NCBI GenBank assembly: GCA_965368585.1 | Contig: CBDUNM010000006.1 | Coordinates: 7,774 to 71,773, forward strand | Direction: 5' to 3' | DNA from: JARRQB01 sp965368585 | GTDB lineage: Bacteria > Pseudomonadota > Gammaproteobacteria > Chromatiales > Chromatiaceae | DNA length: 64,000 nucleotides | Part shown: piece by piece, positions 9,885-18,743 of the stretch | Numbering within the stretch: the first letter of the stretch is position 1 | Layout of the letters: each line of letters starts with the position of its first letter | Translations under genes and position numbers: made by a program | The notes under the pieces: model-generated | What the model was told of the DNA's origin: nothing | What the model saw: the letters and a program-made list of their open reading frames with translations, nothing else | Databases searched by the model: none

Positions 9885-10783
9885 GCCGGCGTCGGCGCAG
9901 CGGCGATCAGACCCCCGTCGCCCTGTTGCTGACGGCGCCGGCGCTGCTCGGGCTCGCGCTGTTCGTCCTGGTGCCGCTGTTGACGGCCTTGGTGCTGGCC
10001 TTCACCAATCTGCGCCTGGGCTCGCCGCTGCCGCTCGAGTGGGTCGGACTGAAGCAGTTCCAGCGCATCTTCGCCGATCCAGGTTTTCTTCACGCCTTGG
10101 GCAACAACCTGCTGTTCGCCCTGGTGGTCGTGCCGCTGCAGACCGCGCTGGCCCTGGGCTTGGCGCTGCTGTTGAACCAGGGCCTGCGGGGCACGGTGGT
10201 CTATCGGGTGCTGTTCTTCATGCCGGTGGTGTTTCCGATGTCGCTGGTGGCGGTGATCTGGGTCCTGATCTATGCCCCCGGCCCCGACGGGATGCTGAAC
10301 GCCTTCTTCGATCTGGTGAGCTTCGGCCATTGGCAGCCGCGCGACTTTTTGCGCGATTCGGCACTGGCCCTGCCGGCGGTCATGCTGTTGTCGATCTGGC
10401 AGGGCGCCGGCTTCCAGATGGTGATCCTGCTGGCCGGGTTGCAGGGCATCCCGGGCGAGCTCTACGAGGCGGCGGCGCTGGACGGCGCCGGGCGCTGGCA
10501 GCGGTTTCGCCACGTGACCTTGCCGCAACTGCGCAATCCGCTGGTGTTCGTCATGCTGATCACGACCATACTGGCGTTTCGCCTGTTCGATCAGGTGCAG
10601 ATCATGACCCGCGGTGGTCCGGACCACGCCACCACCACCATCATGTACGAATCCGTGCAGGCGGTGTTCACGCGTCAGCAGGTCGCGCGCGCCAGTGCCA
10701 TGACCTTGGTGTTCTTCGTGCTCGTGCTCGCGGTCACGGGGTTGCAGCGGTATGTCGCCCGCCAGCGACGGGTGATCGAGTGA
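9881..10783 (+). CDS. ABC sugar transporter permease 1 (MalF/UgpA type)
   Basis: This inner-membrane subunit of about 300 residues has six predicted membrane helices, starting with LLLTAPALLGLALFVLVPLL. The ATPase-contact EAA loop reads YEAAALDGAGRWQRFRHVTLP. Length and motif match binding-protein-dependent CUT1 permeases. Start and stop overlap both neighbours by 4 bases (ATGA upstream, GTGA downstream), so translation is coupled through the operon. Confidence 0.94.
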   Translation: MSRRRRSGDQTPVALLLTAPALLGLALFVLVPLLTALVLAFTNLRLGSPLPLEWVGLKQFQRIFADPGFLHALGNNLLFALVVVPLQTALALGLALLLNQGLRGTVVYRVLFFMPVVFPMSLVAVIWVLIYAPGPDGMLNAFFDLVSFGHWQPRDFLRDSALALPAVMLLSIWQGAGFQMVILLAGLQGIPGELYEAAALDGAGRWQRFRHVTLPQLRNPLVFVMLITTILAFRLFDQVQIMTRGGPDHATTTIMYESVQAVFTRQQVARASAMTLVFFVLVLAVTGLQRYVARQRRVIE

Positions 10784-11619
10784 ACGCGAGGCGACACCCT
10801 CTGGCGATTGGCTTGAGCTATGCCGTGCTGACCGGACTGGCGTTGCTGTTTCTGGCGCCCGTGTGGATGATGTTGATAGGCAGCCTGAAGCCCGATCAAC
10901 GGGTGCTGGTGGAGGCGGGCTCACTGGCGGCGTTCCTCCCGACCGCGGTCTCGCTCGAGAACTATGCTGATGTGCTGCATCGCACCGACCTGCCGCGCTT
11001 TATGTTCAATTCGGTATTGATCACCGGGACCATCGTGGTCAGCGACCTGCTGGTCAATTCGTTGGCCGCCTACGCCTTTGCGCGGCTGCGCTGGCGCGGC
11101 CGCGACGCATTGTTCAACCTGGTGCTGGCTTTGATGATCGTACCGTTGGAGGCGATTGCGGTGCCGCTTTTTTACGGCGCCTCGGTCCTCGGGCTGCGCG
11201 ATACCTATCTGGTGCAGATCCTGCCGTTCGTCGCCAACGCCTTTTCCATCGTGCTCTTTTACAGCTTCTTTATCGGGCTGCCCAAGGAACTGGAGGAGGC
11301 CGCCCAGCTGGACGGCGCGTCGGTGTTGCGCACCTTCTTTTCGGTCATCGCGCCCAATGCCAAGCCGGTATTCGCCAGTGTGGCCATCCTCTCCTTTCTC
11401 ACCTGGTGGGGAAGTTACCTGTGGCCGTTGCTGGTCACGATCGGACCCGGCGTGCGCCCGTTACCGGTGGCGATCGCCAGTTTCTATACCCTGCCGCCGC
11501 TGCAGTGGGGCGATATCCTCGCCTTCGGCGTCATGATGGTGGTACCGGTGCTGGTGGTGTTTCTGGTCTTTCAGCGCGGCTTCGTGCGCGGCGTCGCCGC
11601 TTCCGCAATCAAAGGGTAG
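10780..11619 (+). CDS. ABC sugar transporter permease 2 (MalG/UgpE type)
   Basis: This is the second inner-membrane subunit, 279 residues with about six helices (first: AIGLSYAVLTGLALLFLAPV). The EAA loop is ELEEAAQLDGASVLRTFF. The start is the GTG at 10780, which overlaps the stop of permease 1 (GTGA). The open frame runs far upstream, but that part is out of register with any permease sequence and lies over permease 1. It pairs with permease 1 as a CUT1 heterodimer. Confidence 0.93.
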   Translation: MNARRHPLAIGLSYAVLTGLALLFLAPVWMMLIGSLKPDQRVLVEAGSLAAFLPTAVSLENYADVLHRTDLPRFMFNSVLITGTIVVSDLLVNSLAAYAFARLRWRGRDALFNLVLALMIVPLEAIAVPLFYGASVLGLRDTYLVQILPFVANAFSIVLFYSFFIGLPKELEEAAQLDGASVLRTFFSVIAPNAKPVFASVAILSFLTWWGSYLWPLLVTIGPGVRPLPVAIASFYTLPPLQWGDILAFGVMMVVPVLVVFLVFQRGFVRGVAASAIKG

Positions 11620-11628
11620 CAGCAGCGT

Positions 11629-12783
11629 ATGGCCGCCATCGAATTGAGCAGGGTGAGCAAGATCTACCCGGGCGGCGGGGCGATCGCCGGGTTGGAACTG
11701 CGGATCGGCGATGGCGAACTGCTGGTGCTGGTCGGACCGTCGGGCTGCGGCAAGTCCACCGTGCTGCGCATGGTGGCCGGCCTCGAAGAGGTCAGCGACG
11801 GTGAGATCCGCATCGGGGGGCGGGTGGTCAACGACACGCCGCCGACGCAGCGAAACGTGGCCATGGTGTTCCAGAACTACGCCTTGTATCCGCATATGAC
11901 GGTGCGCGGCAATCTGGAATTTCCTCTGCGCACGCGCAAGCTGCGGCGCGCCGACATCGCGCGGCGCGTCGCCCACGCGGCACAGCTGCTCAACCTTACC
12001 GATGTGCTCGAGTGTCTCCCGCAGGCCCTGTCCGGCGGTCAGCGCCAACGTGTCGCCATGGGCCGCGCGATCGTCCGCGATGCGGAGGTGTTTCTGATGG
12101 ATGAACCGCTATCCAATCTGGACGCGCAATTACGGGTGCGGATCCGCGCCGAGATTGCGGCGCTGCAGGCGCGTCTGGGTGTGACCATGCTGTATGTCAC
12201 GCACGACCAGGTCGAAGCGATGACCCTGGGTCAGCGCGTAGCGGTGCTGCGCGACGGCCGGTTGCAGCAGGTGGCGTCACCGCGCGAGCTCTACCAGCAT
12301 CCGGCCAATACGTTCGTGGCGGGGTTCATCGGCAGCCCGGGTATGAACGTGTTACGCGCCAAGCTGGAATCGACCAACGGCGTTCTCGGTATTCGTTTGG
12401 GTGAAGTACGCCTCACTATCCCGGGCGACCTGCGGGCCCGATACCCCGATCTGACCGCCTGGGCGGGCCGCGAACTGCTGGTGGGTATCCGGCCGGAAAC
12501 GCTGAATCTGGCCGTCGGCGGGGCCGCCGATACCTGGTCGGTGCGGGCGAACTCGGCGGAGTCGCTCGGGCATCAGACGCTGCTGTATTGCAGCGACGAT
12601 GCGAGCGCCGTCGCGACCGACTCGCCAGATTCGGGCGGCGCCGGCGACGCGGCTACGGCCGTGGTTGCGATTCTCCCCGGGCACCAGCCAATTCGACCGG
12701 GGGAGGTTCTGCACCTGCACGTCGACACCCGCCAATTGCGCCTGTTCGACCCGGATGGCACGGCCATCGAAGCCGCCGGTTAA
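11629..12783 (+). CDS. ABC sugar transporter ATP-binding protein (MalK/UgpC type)
   Basis: This 384-residue ATPase powers the importer. Walker A is GPSGCGKST, the signature is LSGGQRQRVAMGRAIV, and Walker B is VFLMDEPLSNLDAQLR, followed by the switch His in YVTHDQVEAMTLG. A TOBE-type regulatory domain fills roughly residues 235-384 and contains a low-complexity Asp/Ala/Gly insert near residues 325-345. It begins 9 bases after permease 2. Its stop lies 5 bases from the stop of the converging norF-like gene, leaving no room for a terminator. No glycosidase or regulator gene accompanies the operon, so the sugar remains unknown. Confidence 0.95.
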   Translation: MAAIELSRVSKIYPGGGAIAGLELRIGDGELLVLVGPSGCGKSTVLRMVAGLEEVSDGEIRIGGRVVNDTPPTQRNVAMVFQNYALYPHMTVRGNLEFPLRTRKLRRADIARRVAHAAQLLNLTDVLECLPQALSGGQRQRVAMGRAIVRDAEVFLMDEPLSNLDAQLRVRIRAEIAALQARLGVTMLYVTHDQVEAMTLGQRVAVLRDGRLQQVASPRELYQHPANTFVAGFIGSPGMNVLRAKLESTNGVLGIRLGEVRLTIPGDLRARYPDLTAWAGRELLVGIRPETLNLAVGGAADTWSVRANSAESLGHQTLLYCSDDASAVATDSPDSGGAGDAATAVVAILPGHQPIRPGEVLHLHVDTRQLRLFDPDGTAIEAAG

Positions 12784-12788
12784 CGCCT

Positions 12789-13076
12789 TCAAAGGGTTGT
12801 CAGGCGCGCGATTTCGGGGCCGAAGAAATAACTCACCACCACGAGTAACGGCAGTGCCAGGCCGAACCACCGGACCACGCGTCGAATGCTGCGGTGGGCG
12901 CTGCCCATTTCGAGGAAATGGTCGATCACCAGGCGTCCCTTCAACGCCATGAACCCCGCCACCAGCAAGTATGTCGCGATACCGGGGTGTGACGACTCGC
13001 CCAGCCAGCCGCCTCCCAGGGTCAATACGATCAACAGCAGCCAGGCTCGATTGACATTGGCGAGCGACGTCTTCAC
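12789..13076 (-). CDS. norF: cytochrome oxidase subunit IV-like protein (NorF-like)
   Basis: This 95-residue membrane protein has three predicted helices (AWLLLIVLTLGGGWLGE, ATYLLVAGFMALKGRLVIDHF and LALPLLVVVSYFF). The pattern, including ALKGRLVIDHFLEM, matches the prokaryotic cytochrome c oxidase subunit IV family, whose members include NorF of nitric oxide reductase clusters. It lies 8 bases downstream of a subunit III-like gene, so the two are an operon. NorE/NorF support maturation or activity of nitric oxide reductase in denitrifiers. No norCB is in the window, so association with another haem-copper oxidase is equally possible. Confidence 0.75.
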   Translation of the reverse strand: MKTSLANVNRAWLLLIVLTLGGGWLGESSHPGIATYLLVAGFMALKGRLVIDHFLEMGSAHRSIRRVVRWFGLALPLLVVVSYFFGPEIARLTTL

Positions 13077-13084
13077 GGCACGCG

Positions 13085-13675
13085 TTAACGCAGTACGTAC
13101 AACAGCGGAAAGATCATCAACCAGATGAGGTCGGTGGCATGCCAGTAGCAGGCAAAGGCCTCCAGGCCGTCATACTTGTCGGCCGAATAGGCGCCCAAGC
13201 GGGTGCGTACCATCACCCAGGCCAGTCCGAGCAAACCCCAGCTGACATGGACCAGGTGGTTGAAGGTCAGATAGTAGTAGGCCATCTGAAACACATCGCC
13301 GCCGCCGTCGAGTCCGTGCGCGACATTCCATCGCACTTCGAACACCTTCACCACTGGGTAAGCGATACCGGTCACCAGAGCCGCAGCCAACCAGCGCAGG
13401 CTCAGGCGGATGCGGTTGCCACGGATGGCGTGTATCGCGCGGGCGACGAAGTAGCTGCTGGTAATCATGATGAGCGTGATCGCGGTTCCTGCCAGCAGCG
13501 ACAGCTTTTGCGGTCCGGCGCTGAAGGCTTCCGGGTGGTGGGCGCGGGCGATGAAGTAGACCAGAAACATCAGGCCGAATTCGGTCAGCTCGCAATAAAT
13601 GCCCACCCACATCGCCTTGTTGCCGGGGATGCGTTCGACGTCGATCTGAGTCGGGTTCAGGACAGCGCTCGTCAC
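13085..13675 (-). CDS. norE: haem-copper oxidase subunit III-like protein (NorE-like)
   Basis: This is a 196-residue integral membrane protein with five or six helices. GNKAMWVGIYCELTEFGLMF near the N-terminus and HLVHVSWGLLGLAWV and YWHATDLIWLMIFPLLYVLR near the C-terminus are typical of subunit III/NorE proteins. The length is close to NorE (about 180-200) and shorter than true CoxC. It is first in a two-gene operon with the norF-like gene. The upstream region has no convincing FNR/Dnr box (TTGAT-N4-ATCAA), so nitric oxide control is not shown. Confidence 0.78.
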   Translation of the reverse strand: MTSAVLNPTQIDVERIPGNKAMWVGIYCELTEFGLMFLVYFIARAHHPEAFSAGPQKLSLLAGTAITLIMITSSYFVARAIHAIRGNRIRLSLRWLAAALVTGIAYPVVKVFEVRWNVAHGLDGGGDVFQMAYYYLTFNHLVHVSWGLLGLAWVMVRTRLGAYSADKYDGLEAFACYWHATDLIWLMIFPLLYVLR

Positions 13676-14217
13676 GTCGTGCCTCTGGCTGAATGGCTCG
13701 TCCGTTGACGGACGATGAGCAAAGCGGAATTATGCTTGTGCAAGCGCCACCGGTCCAACGGCAAGGACCGGGTTTCCTGGTATGGAACAGCCGCTTGTCC
13801 TGAATCGACGGGTTGACATGCATGCGGGTGACATTTGCAGGCGGCAATAAAATTTCGTCGGCGGTTCGCCGTCGTGCGCTAGACGTCTCCTGATAATCTA
13901 CAAGTCTCAGCCAAGACAAGCGTTATCAGCATGGATGGCAAAAGCACCGGACCCACCTGGGTGGACAGTCATTGGTCGAGATCATGGCGGCCCATACCTT
14001 CAAGGCCGGCATTGTCTGGCCGGCGGTACTCGCAGTCACAACCGTGTCGCCGTGGTTGGGGGCGAAGCTCATGGGTTGGGTCTGATGCCGATAGCGGTTC
14101 GCCGGGGTCCGGGAACATGCCTGAACTGGCTGCGCAAGAATGCTGATTCGCTGGCGCTTACTTTCGAGACTTGAAATTCGACAGTCTCGTTGGAACGAAT
14201 TTGACAGAGGCAATAGG
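13676..14217 (+). other. 542-bp intergenic region between divergent genes
   Basis: The region separates norE (minus) from the PD40 gene (plus) and should hold both promoters. No long conserved frame is present. A 34-codon frame (ATG near 13984, encoding MAAHTFKAGIVWPAVLAV and ending in LGAKLMGWV) has one hydrophobic stretch. It lacks family resemblance and is not annotated as a gene. GAGG at about 14207 is the ribosome-binding site of the downstream gene. Confidence 0.5.
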
Positions 14218-15360
14218 ATGAAGATCTCTCTACTGATTATCTCCGCAATGGCTGGTTTGGTCTGCGTGACGCATGCAGGGGAAGTGGATTCCTCGATCAC
14301 TGCAACCCCGGAGCTGACTCAAATCGTCGGATCGGCCCGGTCACCGCACGGGCGGGTGAAGAAGATCACTCCAATCAGGGCGAGCGGTGGACGGGTCAGT
14401 TGGTCCCACGACGGAGAGTACATCCTGATGGACCGAAAGGGCGAAGACGGCTACTACGACATCTACCGGATTCGTCCAGACGGGAGCGATGAAATCTGCC
14501 TCACTTGCGACCAGCAGGCGGTGCTGGGCAAGGGGCATATTGGCCAGCCGGAATGGCATCCGTCCGGCAAGTATATGGTCTTTCAGGCCCAGAAGAAGTT
14601 CAGGCAAGGAAGATGGGGCCGGGATCTGGCCGCCACGCCTGGATTCGGGAGACATTCCGATTTGTGGTTGATGGAGTTGGCGACACGGCGTTGCTTTCGC
14701 CTGACCGCCACGCCGGAGGATGACACCAGTGGCGTGTTGCACCCTCATTTCTCGCACGACGGCAGCAAGCTGACCTGGGGCGAGATGTATAAGGCGCCCA
14801 AGTTCCTCGATGGTTTCGGCGAGTGGAAGATCCAAGTTGGGGACTTCATTTTCAAGACAGGTAGGCCGGTTCTGTCCAATGTGAAGTCGTATGTTCCCGG
14901 CAAGGCGGGGTGGTATGAGAATCACGGCCTTTCCCGGGACAAACGCACGCTGTTGTTCACCTCGACCTTCGAATACGACAAGGCGTTCCATTCGAACGTG
15001 TATCGTTACATTATCGACCAGGCCCGGCTGGATCGCCTGGCAGACAAAAAGTGGAACGAGCACGCCATGTACTCTCCCAGCTGGAAACGGATCGTCTGGA
15101 TGAGCGGCCGGGACAACCGCAGAGGAGCCACCGACTACTGGAGTATGAATCCTGACGGTAGCGACAAGGTGCGGCTCACCGATTTCAGCAATCCCGATTT
15201 GCCGACTTTTACGAACAAGGCGATAGTAGCGGCTGACGCCAGTTTGAGTCCTGACGGCAAATTCCTGGTGGCGTACCTGCAGCTGAATCTGGTGAATCAG
15301 GAAGGCGTGACGGTTCTCATAGAACTGGAAGAAAACTGGGAGCGACAGGGCAAGAAGTGA
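14218..15360 (+). CDS. secreted PD40/TolB-like beta-propeller protein
   Basis: The gene encodes a 380-residue exported protein of unknown function. MKISLLIISAMAGLVCVTHA is a clear signal peptide. The mature part is built of WD40-like (PD40) blades: GRVSWSHDGEYILMDRKG, YDIYRIRPDGSDEICL, GVLHPHFSHDGSKLTWGEM, YWSMNPDGSDKVRLT and ASLSPDGKFLVAYLQL. Such propellers occur in TolB and in the substrate-gating part of some peptidases, but no catalytic domain follows. Start 14218 has GAGG seven bases upstream; a longer frame from 14140 lacks a signal peptide. The gene is monocistronic. Confidence 0.85.
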   Translation: MKISLLIISAMAGLVCVTHAGEVDSSITATPELTQIVGSARSPHGRVKKITPIRASGGRVSWSHDGEYILMDRKGEDGYYDIYRIRPDGSDEICLTCDQQAVLGKGHIGQPEWHPSGKYMVFQAQKKFRQGRWGRDLAATPGFGRHSDLWLMELATRRCFRLTATPEDDTSGVLHPHFSHDGSKLTWGEMYKAPKFLDGFGEWKIQVGDFIFKTGRPVLSNVKSYVPGKAGWYENHGLSRDKRTLLFTSTFEYDKAFHSNVYRYIIDQARLDRLADKKWNEHAMYSPSWKRIVWMSGRDNRRGATDYWSMNPDGSDKVRLTDFSNPDLPTFTNKAIVAADASLSPDGKFLVAYLQLNLVNQEGVTVLIELEENWERQGKK

Positions 15361-15697
15361 TGCCAGTTTTCGCACCGATGTTCTGGCCACTTGGCGACAT
15401 GGTTAACATGTCTTTCTTTATCCTGCCATGTGGAGGCGGGTTGTCCACCGACAAGTCATCGCTTGCGACAGATTACGACCGCGCGTAACCGGCGGCGCCA
15501 GAGGCCCGAGCGATTGCCGGTTCGGGCATCTTTCGTTTGTTGTCAAGCGGTCAAAGGCACTGGCCATGCGCCGCCCGTGCTCCCTATCCGCAGCCCTCTT
15601 GGAATGGCGGACAGGCAGACATAGCACGTGCGTCGACCTCTAACGAATCGCCCCAGAGCAGTCCTGCCGCCATGCTCGACGAAGGGCGAGTCCAGCT
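15361..15697. other. intergenic region, no gene seen
   Basis: The 337 bp between a plus-strand and a minus-strand gene contain only short overlapping frames without family resemblance. A loose stem (GCCCGA with TCGGGC, near 15506-15530) followed by a T-containing stretch might terminate transcription. Nothing else is recognisable. Confidence 0.4.
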
Positions 15698-15985
15698 TCA
15701 CGGCGTCCCTGGGCGACGCTCGGCCGCCTCAGCTTGGGCGGGGTTAAAGCGAAGCTCTACGAACTTCCAGTGCGGTGCGTCGACGAACTCTACCGTGATC
15801 GAATCATTGGACTGGCAGCGGGCCATCATTCCCTCGAGAAATTCAATTGCCTCAGAATCGACGACGGTACCCGTCAAGTTTTCCGTTTTACACAAAAACG
15901 CTGCATCTTCGTCAGCGCCGACCACCCGGTAGCGCTCAGGAAAACTGCTGTTTTTCTGGTCATAACTGAATAAATACTTGGGCAT
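15698..15985 (-). CDS. hypothetical 95-residue protein
   Basis: This is a soluble, acidic-to-neutral small protein of unknown function. It begins MPKYLFSYDQKNSSFPERYR and continues with a regular alternation of charged and hydrophobic residues, consistent with an alpha/beta domain. There are no membrane segments or recognised motifs. GAGG lies ten bases before the ATG, a long but usable spacing. The residue composition (balanced, not Arg/Pro/Ser-rich) differs from that of antisense shadow frames and supports coding. It lies in a gene-poor accessory stretch. Confidence 0.55.
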   Translation of the reverse strand: MPKYLFSYDQKNSSFPERYRVVGADEDAAFLCKTENLTGTVVDSEAIEFLEGMMARCQSNDSITVEFVDAPHWKFVELRFNPAQAEAAERRPGTP

Positions 15986-16580
15986 TGGGTTCTGGCCTCA
16001 GTCGATAGGATGGTTTTGTGGCGCCAAGGTAACATCAATGCCATTGACCTAAGCGTGAAATCATCGGATGCAACATTGCCTTTATTGGGGCATGGATGTT
16101 TTCAAATGACCTTCAGGGTGGTGCGCTGATCGGTCGTCGGTGACACGAGGCTGGTGCGCATGGAAAGCTCCTCGATAGTGGCGACAATGGCTTTTGCTGC
16201 CATCTTATTGCAACGAGTTACGGGCTAAGTTTACGACATTGATGGTTTACGTCGGTAGACGCGATCGATACTGCGGTCGTAACGTGGTGCGATATGGCGG
16301 CCGCAATAAAGCTATCATTGTAGTCTGCAAACGGTATCAAGCCGATCGGCAACTGAACCCGCCCAAACATGTAAAGCGGTGCGATTCGCCGCAACGATCC
16401 GAACTGCCGTAATTTCCGCTTACCGTGTTGAGCGGCTCACTAGCACAGAGCCGCAAGGTAGCTACTGACAAAATCCGGGTGGCCAGAGTTGATATAGTAC
16501 CGGTAACCAGTATTCGGTTTATAACGCCAGTTATGTCTCTACGAATTTCCCGCCACTTAGCTCCGAAAGTCACACCTATC
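15986..16580. other. gene-poor region left of the inverted-repeat element
   Basis: No convincing coding frame, RNA gene or repeat was found. The base composition is visibly more AT-rich than the neighbours (for example around 16190-16340 and 16490-16540), which fits acquired or decaying DNA. A further 230 bp of similar silent sequence (16842-17071) follows the element. Confidence 0.4.
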
Positions 16581-16841
16581 TAGTCTGCATGTTGCACCAG
16601 CCGACCGGGGACGGGCGCGAATGCATCGGCAGGGATGCGGCGCAAGTCCTGTGCGGGGCGCATTCTCGAAAGTACAGTTTGTCCCCCGTCCCCGATCTAT
16701 CCGGGCCCTCGCTGGTCCAGGCACGCTGGGACTTGCCCTTCACTCAAACCATAGCTAAGGCTATGGTTTTCCCTCCAAGGCGGCATCCAAACGCACCCGG
16801 CCGGCGCGATCATCCCGGATACTGGTGCAACATGCAGGCTA
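16581..16841. mobile_element. 261-bp MITE-like element with 20-bp terminal inverted repeats
   Basis: The left end TAGTCTGCATGTTGCACCAG (16581-16600) matches the reverse complement of 16822-16841 at 19 of 20 positions, and the inner 16 are identical. Both ends begin with TA at the outside, consistent with a TA target duplication as made by Tc1/mariner-IS630-type transposases. Inside are a perfect 10-bp hairpin (AAACCATAGC, loop TAAG, GCTATGGTTT, 16746-16769) and no transposase. The repeats are seen directly; calling it a non-autonomous transposon is inference. A structured RNA is the alternative. Confidence 0.6.
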
Positions 16842-17071
16842 GTGCGTAGACGATGTACTGAAAACGATGTCGCCATGGCATGGTGGCCCGAACCTTCGCT
16901 GCCCGCGTTTTGCAACTATCACTTGGCCACGAATGACACGAGTGATAGGTCTGGCCCGTACTGCCTGGTTTCCGGGTAAAATCGAGATTGCTTCCAGTCG
17001 AGGGTAACCAGGCGGGCAATGATTGAATTTCGGCGTTGATCGTGCGTGGTCTGGGGTGTTGCAGGACGGAT

Positions 17072-17782
17072 ATGAAGATGAACGTCAAGCGTGGCTTGCG
17101 GAAAAGTGCATGCGCAGCGCGGTTCTATCGGCCGGATAGAGACTGGTTGCTGAGCGTCTACCGGCGGCTGCTCGACAGGTATGGCGCGCAGCATTGGTGG
17201 CCAGGCGAATCAACGTTCGAAATCATGGTCGGGGCCGTGTTGACTCAGAACACGAGCTGGGCGAATGTCGAGCGGGCGATCGGCAACCTTGCGTCGCGAC
17301 AGTTGCTGGATCCGCTGAAGATCCTGGACTGCGACGCGGATCAACTCGCCGCTCTGTTGCGGCCCTGCGGGTACTTCAACGTCAAGACGCGTCGCCTGGG
17401 TAACCTTTGCCGGTTTCTCGATACCTCGGGAGGGCACGACCGTCTGAGCGCACGGGACACCGTTGAACTTCGTCGTGCGCTCTTGTCCGTCCACGGTATC
17501 GGCCCGGAGACGGCCGACGATATCCTCCTCTACGCCTTCGAACGCCCGGTCTTCGTCATCGATGCGTACACGCGCCGCGTGTTCGAGCGGTTGGGCATGG
17601 CGTCGGGTGAAGCGTCCTACGAGGTGTTACGGGAGGGGATCGAATGGGCGCTGGGACCCGAACCGCAGTTGTACAACGAATACCACGCGCTGATCGTGCG
17701 CCATGCCAAGGAGGTGTGCAAGGCCCGGCCGCGGTGCGGCGACTGCTGCCTGTCGGGCCGCTGTCCGGCGGCGAAGGTCTGA
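17072..17782 (+). CDS. endonuclease III-like DNA glycosylase (HhH-GPD, Fe-S)
   Basis: This is a protein of about 236 residues. The HhH-GPD core starts at FEIMVGAVLTQNTSWANVE. The helix-hairpin-helix reads VHGIGPETADDILLYA, and the catalytic Asp is in VFVIDAYTRRVFERLG. A C-terminal 4Fe-4S loop has Cys spacing C-X5-C-X2-C-X5-C. The lysine used by true Nth for beta-lyase chemistry (GVGRKTA) is Glu here (GIGPETA), so it should act as a monofunctional glycosylase. The WWP...TQNT and GIGxE/SAD features resemble the MagIII 3-methyladenine branch. ATG 17072 has AGGA five bases upstream; a longer TTG start at 17036 is less likely. It is monocistronic and converges on the GGDEF gene. Confidence 0.85.
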   Translation: MKMNVKRGLRKSACAARFYRPDRDWLLSVYRRLLDRYGAQHWWPGESTFEIMVGAVLTQNTSWANVERAIGNLASRQLLDPLKILDCDADQLAALLRPCGYFNVKTRRLGNLCRFLDTSGGHDRLSARDTVELRRALLSVHGIGPETADDILLYAFERPVFVIDAYTRRVFERLGMASGEASYEVLREGIEWALGPEPQLYNEYHALIVRHAKEVCKARPRCGDCCLSGRCPAAKV

Positions 17783-17828
17783 ACGAACGAATCGAGCAAC
17801 CGCGCGCCGGATCGAGCGGCGGCAAGGT

Positions 17829-18743
17829 CTAAGGCGTGCCTGCCACGCAGTTTCGACCGCTGTCTTTCGCGCGGTACAGGGCATGGTCCGCGCGGTCGAA
17901 GAACGCCTGCAGGGTGTCGTTTGCATCGAATGTGCTCACGCCGACGCTGACCGTGACCTGGGTGGTGCGGCCGCCTATGGTTTCCAGCTTGGCGATGTTG
18001 GAGCGAATGCGCTCGGCCAGCAGCCTGGCGCCCGCTTCGTTGGTGTGGCTGGCCAGTACCACGAATTCCTCACCCCCGTAGCGGAACAGCAGATCCGATC
18101 GTCGTATGGTGGTTTCCGCCGTGCAAGCCACCGCACGCAACACAGCGTCGCCGAAGCTATGGCCGTGGGTGTCGTTGAACTGCTTGAAATGATCAATATC
18201 AAACACCAGGATGGAAAGCGGTGTTTTCAGGCGCCGACCGAGCTCCACTTCGCGGGTCAAGGCCTGTTCGAAAGCCGCCCGGTTCTGAATCCCGGTCAAG
18301 GGATCGCGCAGCGCCTGCCGCACCGCTTGGCGGTAGGTGAGCGCATTGCGCATGGGATACACCAGGGCGCAAAGCATGTTTTCCAGCGAAGCGATTTCCC
18401 GGGTGGTGAACGGCCGCGCGCGAAAGATCCGCAACTCCCCCAAGGGCTCCGCTTCGAGCATCAGGCTGTAAGTGGCCCGCTGAGTTGCGTGGTCGCCGAC
18501 GTAAATTTCCAGGCCCTCCACCGCATCCTTGAAAGTAACGCCATCGATGGACACCGTGCTGCCGATTTCCCGCGCGAACAGCGCGATCTGCTGGTCGACC
18601 TCCAGGGTGGTCTGCAGCAGACCGGTGAGTTCCAGTACCCGCGGACCCAGTGTCTCGGGTGTGGCGGGAGTAACCGTACCGCTGATCTGATGAGGGTTCA
18701 CGAGTGTCAGTTCCGGTTGTCGATTGGAGGCGATGATTTCCAT
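17829..18743 (-). CDS. diguanylate cyclase with GAF-like N-terminal domain
   Basis: This protein of about 304 residues should make cyclic di-GMP. The C-terminal GGDEF domain (about residues 150-304) has DPLTGIQNRAAFEQAL, DIDHFKQFNDTHGH and the active GGEEF in RYGGEEFVVLAS. An inhibitory I-site RRSD lies five residues upstream. The N-terminal part (about 30-140) looks like a degenerate GAF sensor (VDQQIALFAREIG onward). There is no membrane segment, so it is cytoplasmic. ATG 18743 is preferred over a TTG at 18779; neither has a good ribosome-binding site. The signal sensed is unknown. Confidence 0.9.
   Translation of the reverse strand: MEIIASNRQPELTLVNPHQISGTVTPATPETLGPRVLELTGLLQTTLEVDQQIALFAREIGSTVSIDGVTFKDAVEGLEIYVGDHATQRATYSLMLEAEPLGELRIFRARPFTTREIASLENMLCALVYPMRNALTYRQAVRQALRDPLTGIQNRAAFEQALTREVELGRRLKTPLSILVFDIDHFKQFNDTHGHSFGDAVLRAVACTAETTIRRSDLLFRYGGEEFVVLASHTNEAGARLLAERIRSNIAKLETIGGRTTQVTVSVGVSTFDANDTLQAFFDRADHALYRAKDSGRNCVAGTP

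Noticed and set aside
13984..14085. 34-codon hydrophobic frame upstream of the PD40 gene
   Set aside because: Too short, no good start signal and no resemblance to known small membrane proteins.
16660..16700. Single tract containing GTCCCCCGTCCCC inside the inverted-repeat element, possibly a REP unit
   Set aside because: Only one partial arm is seen and it lies inside the larger 261-bp element, which explains it better.
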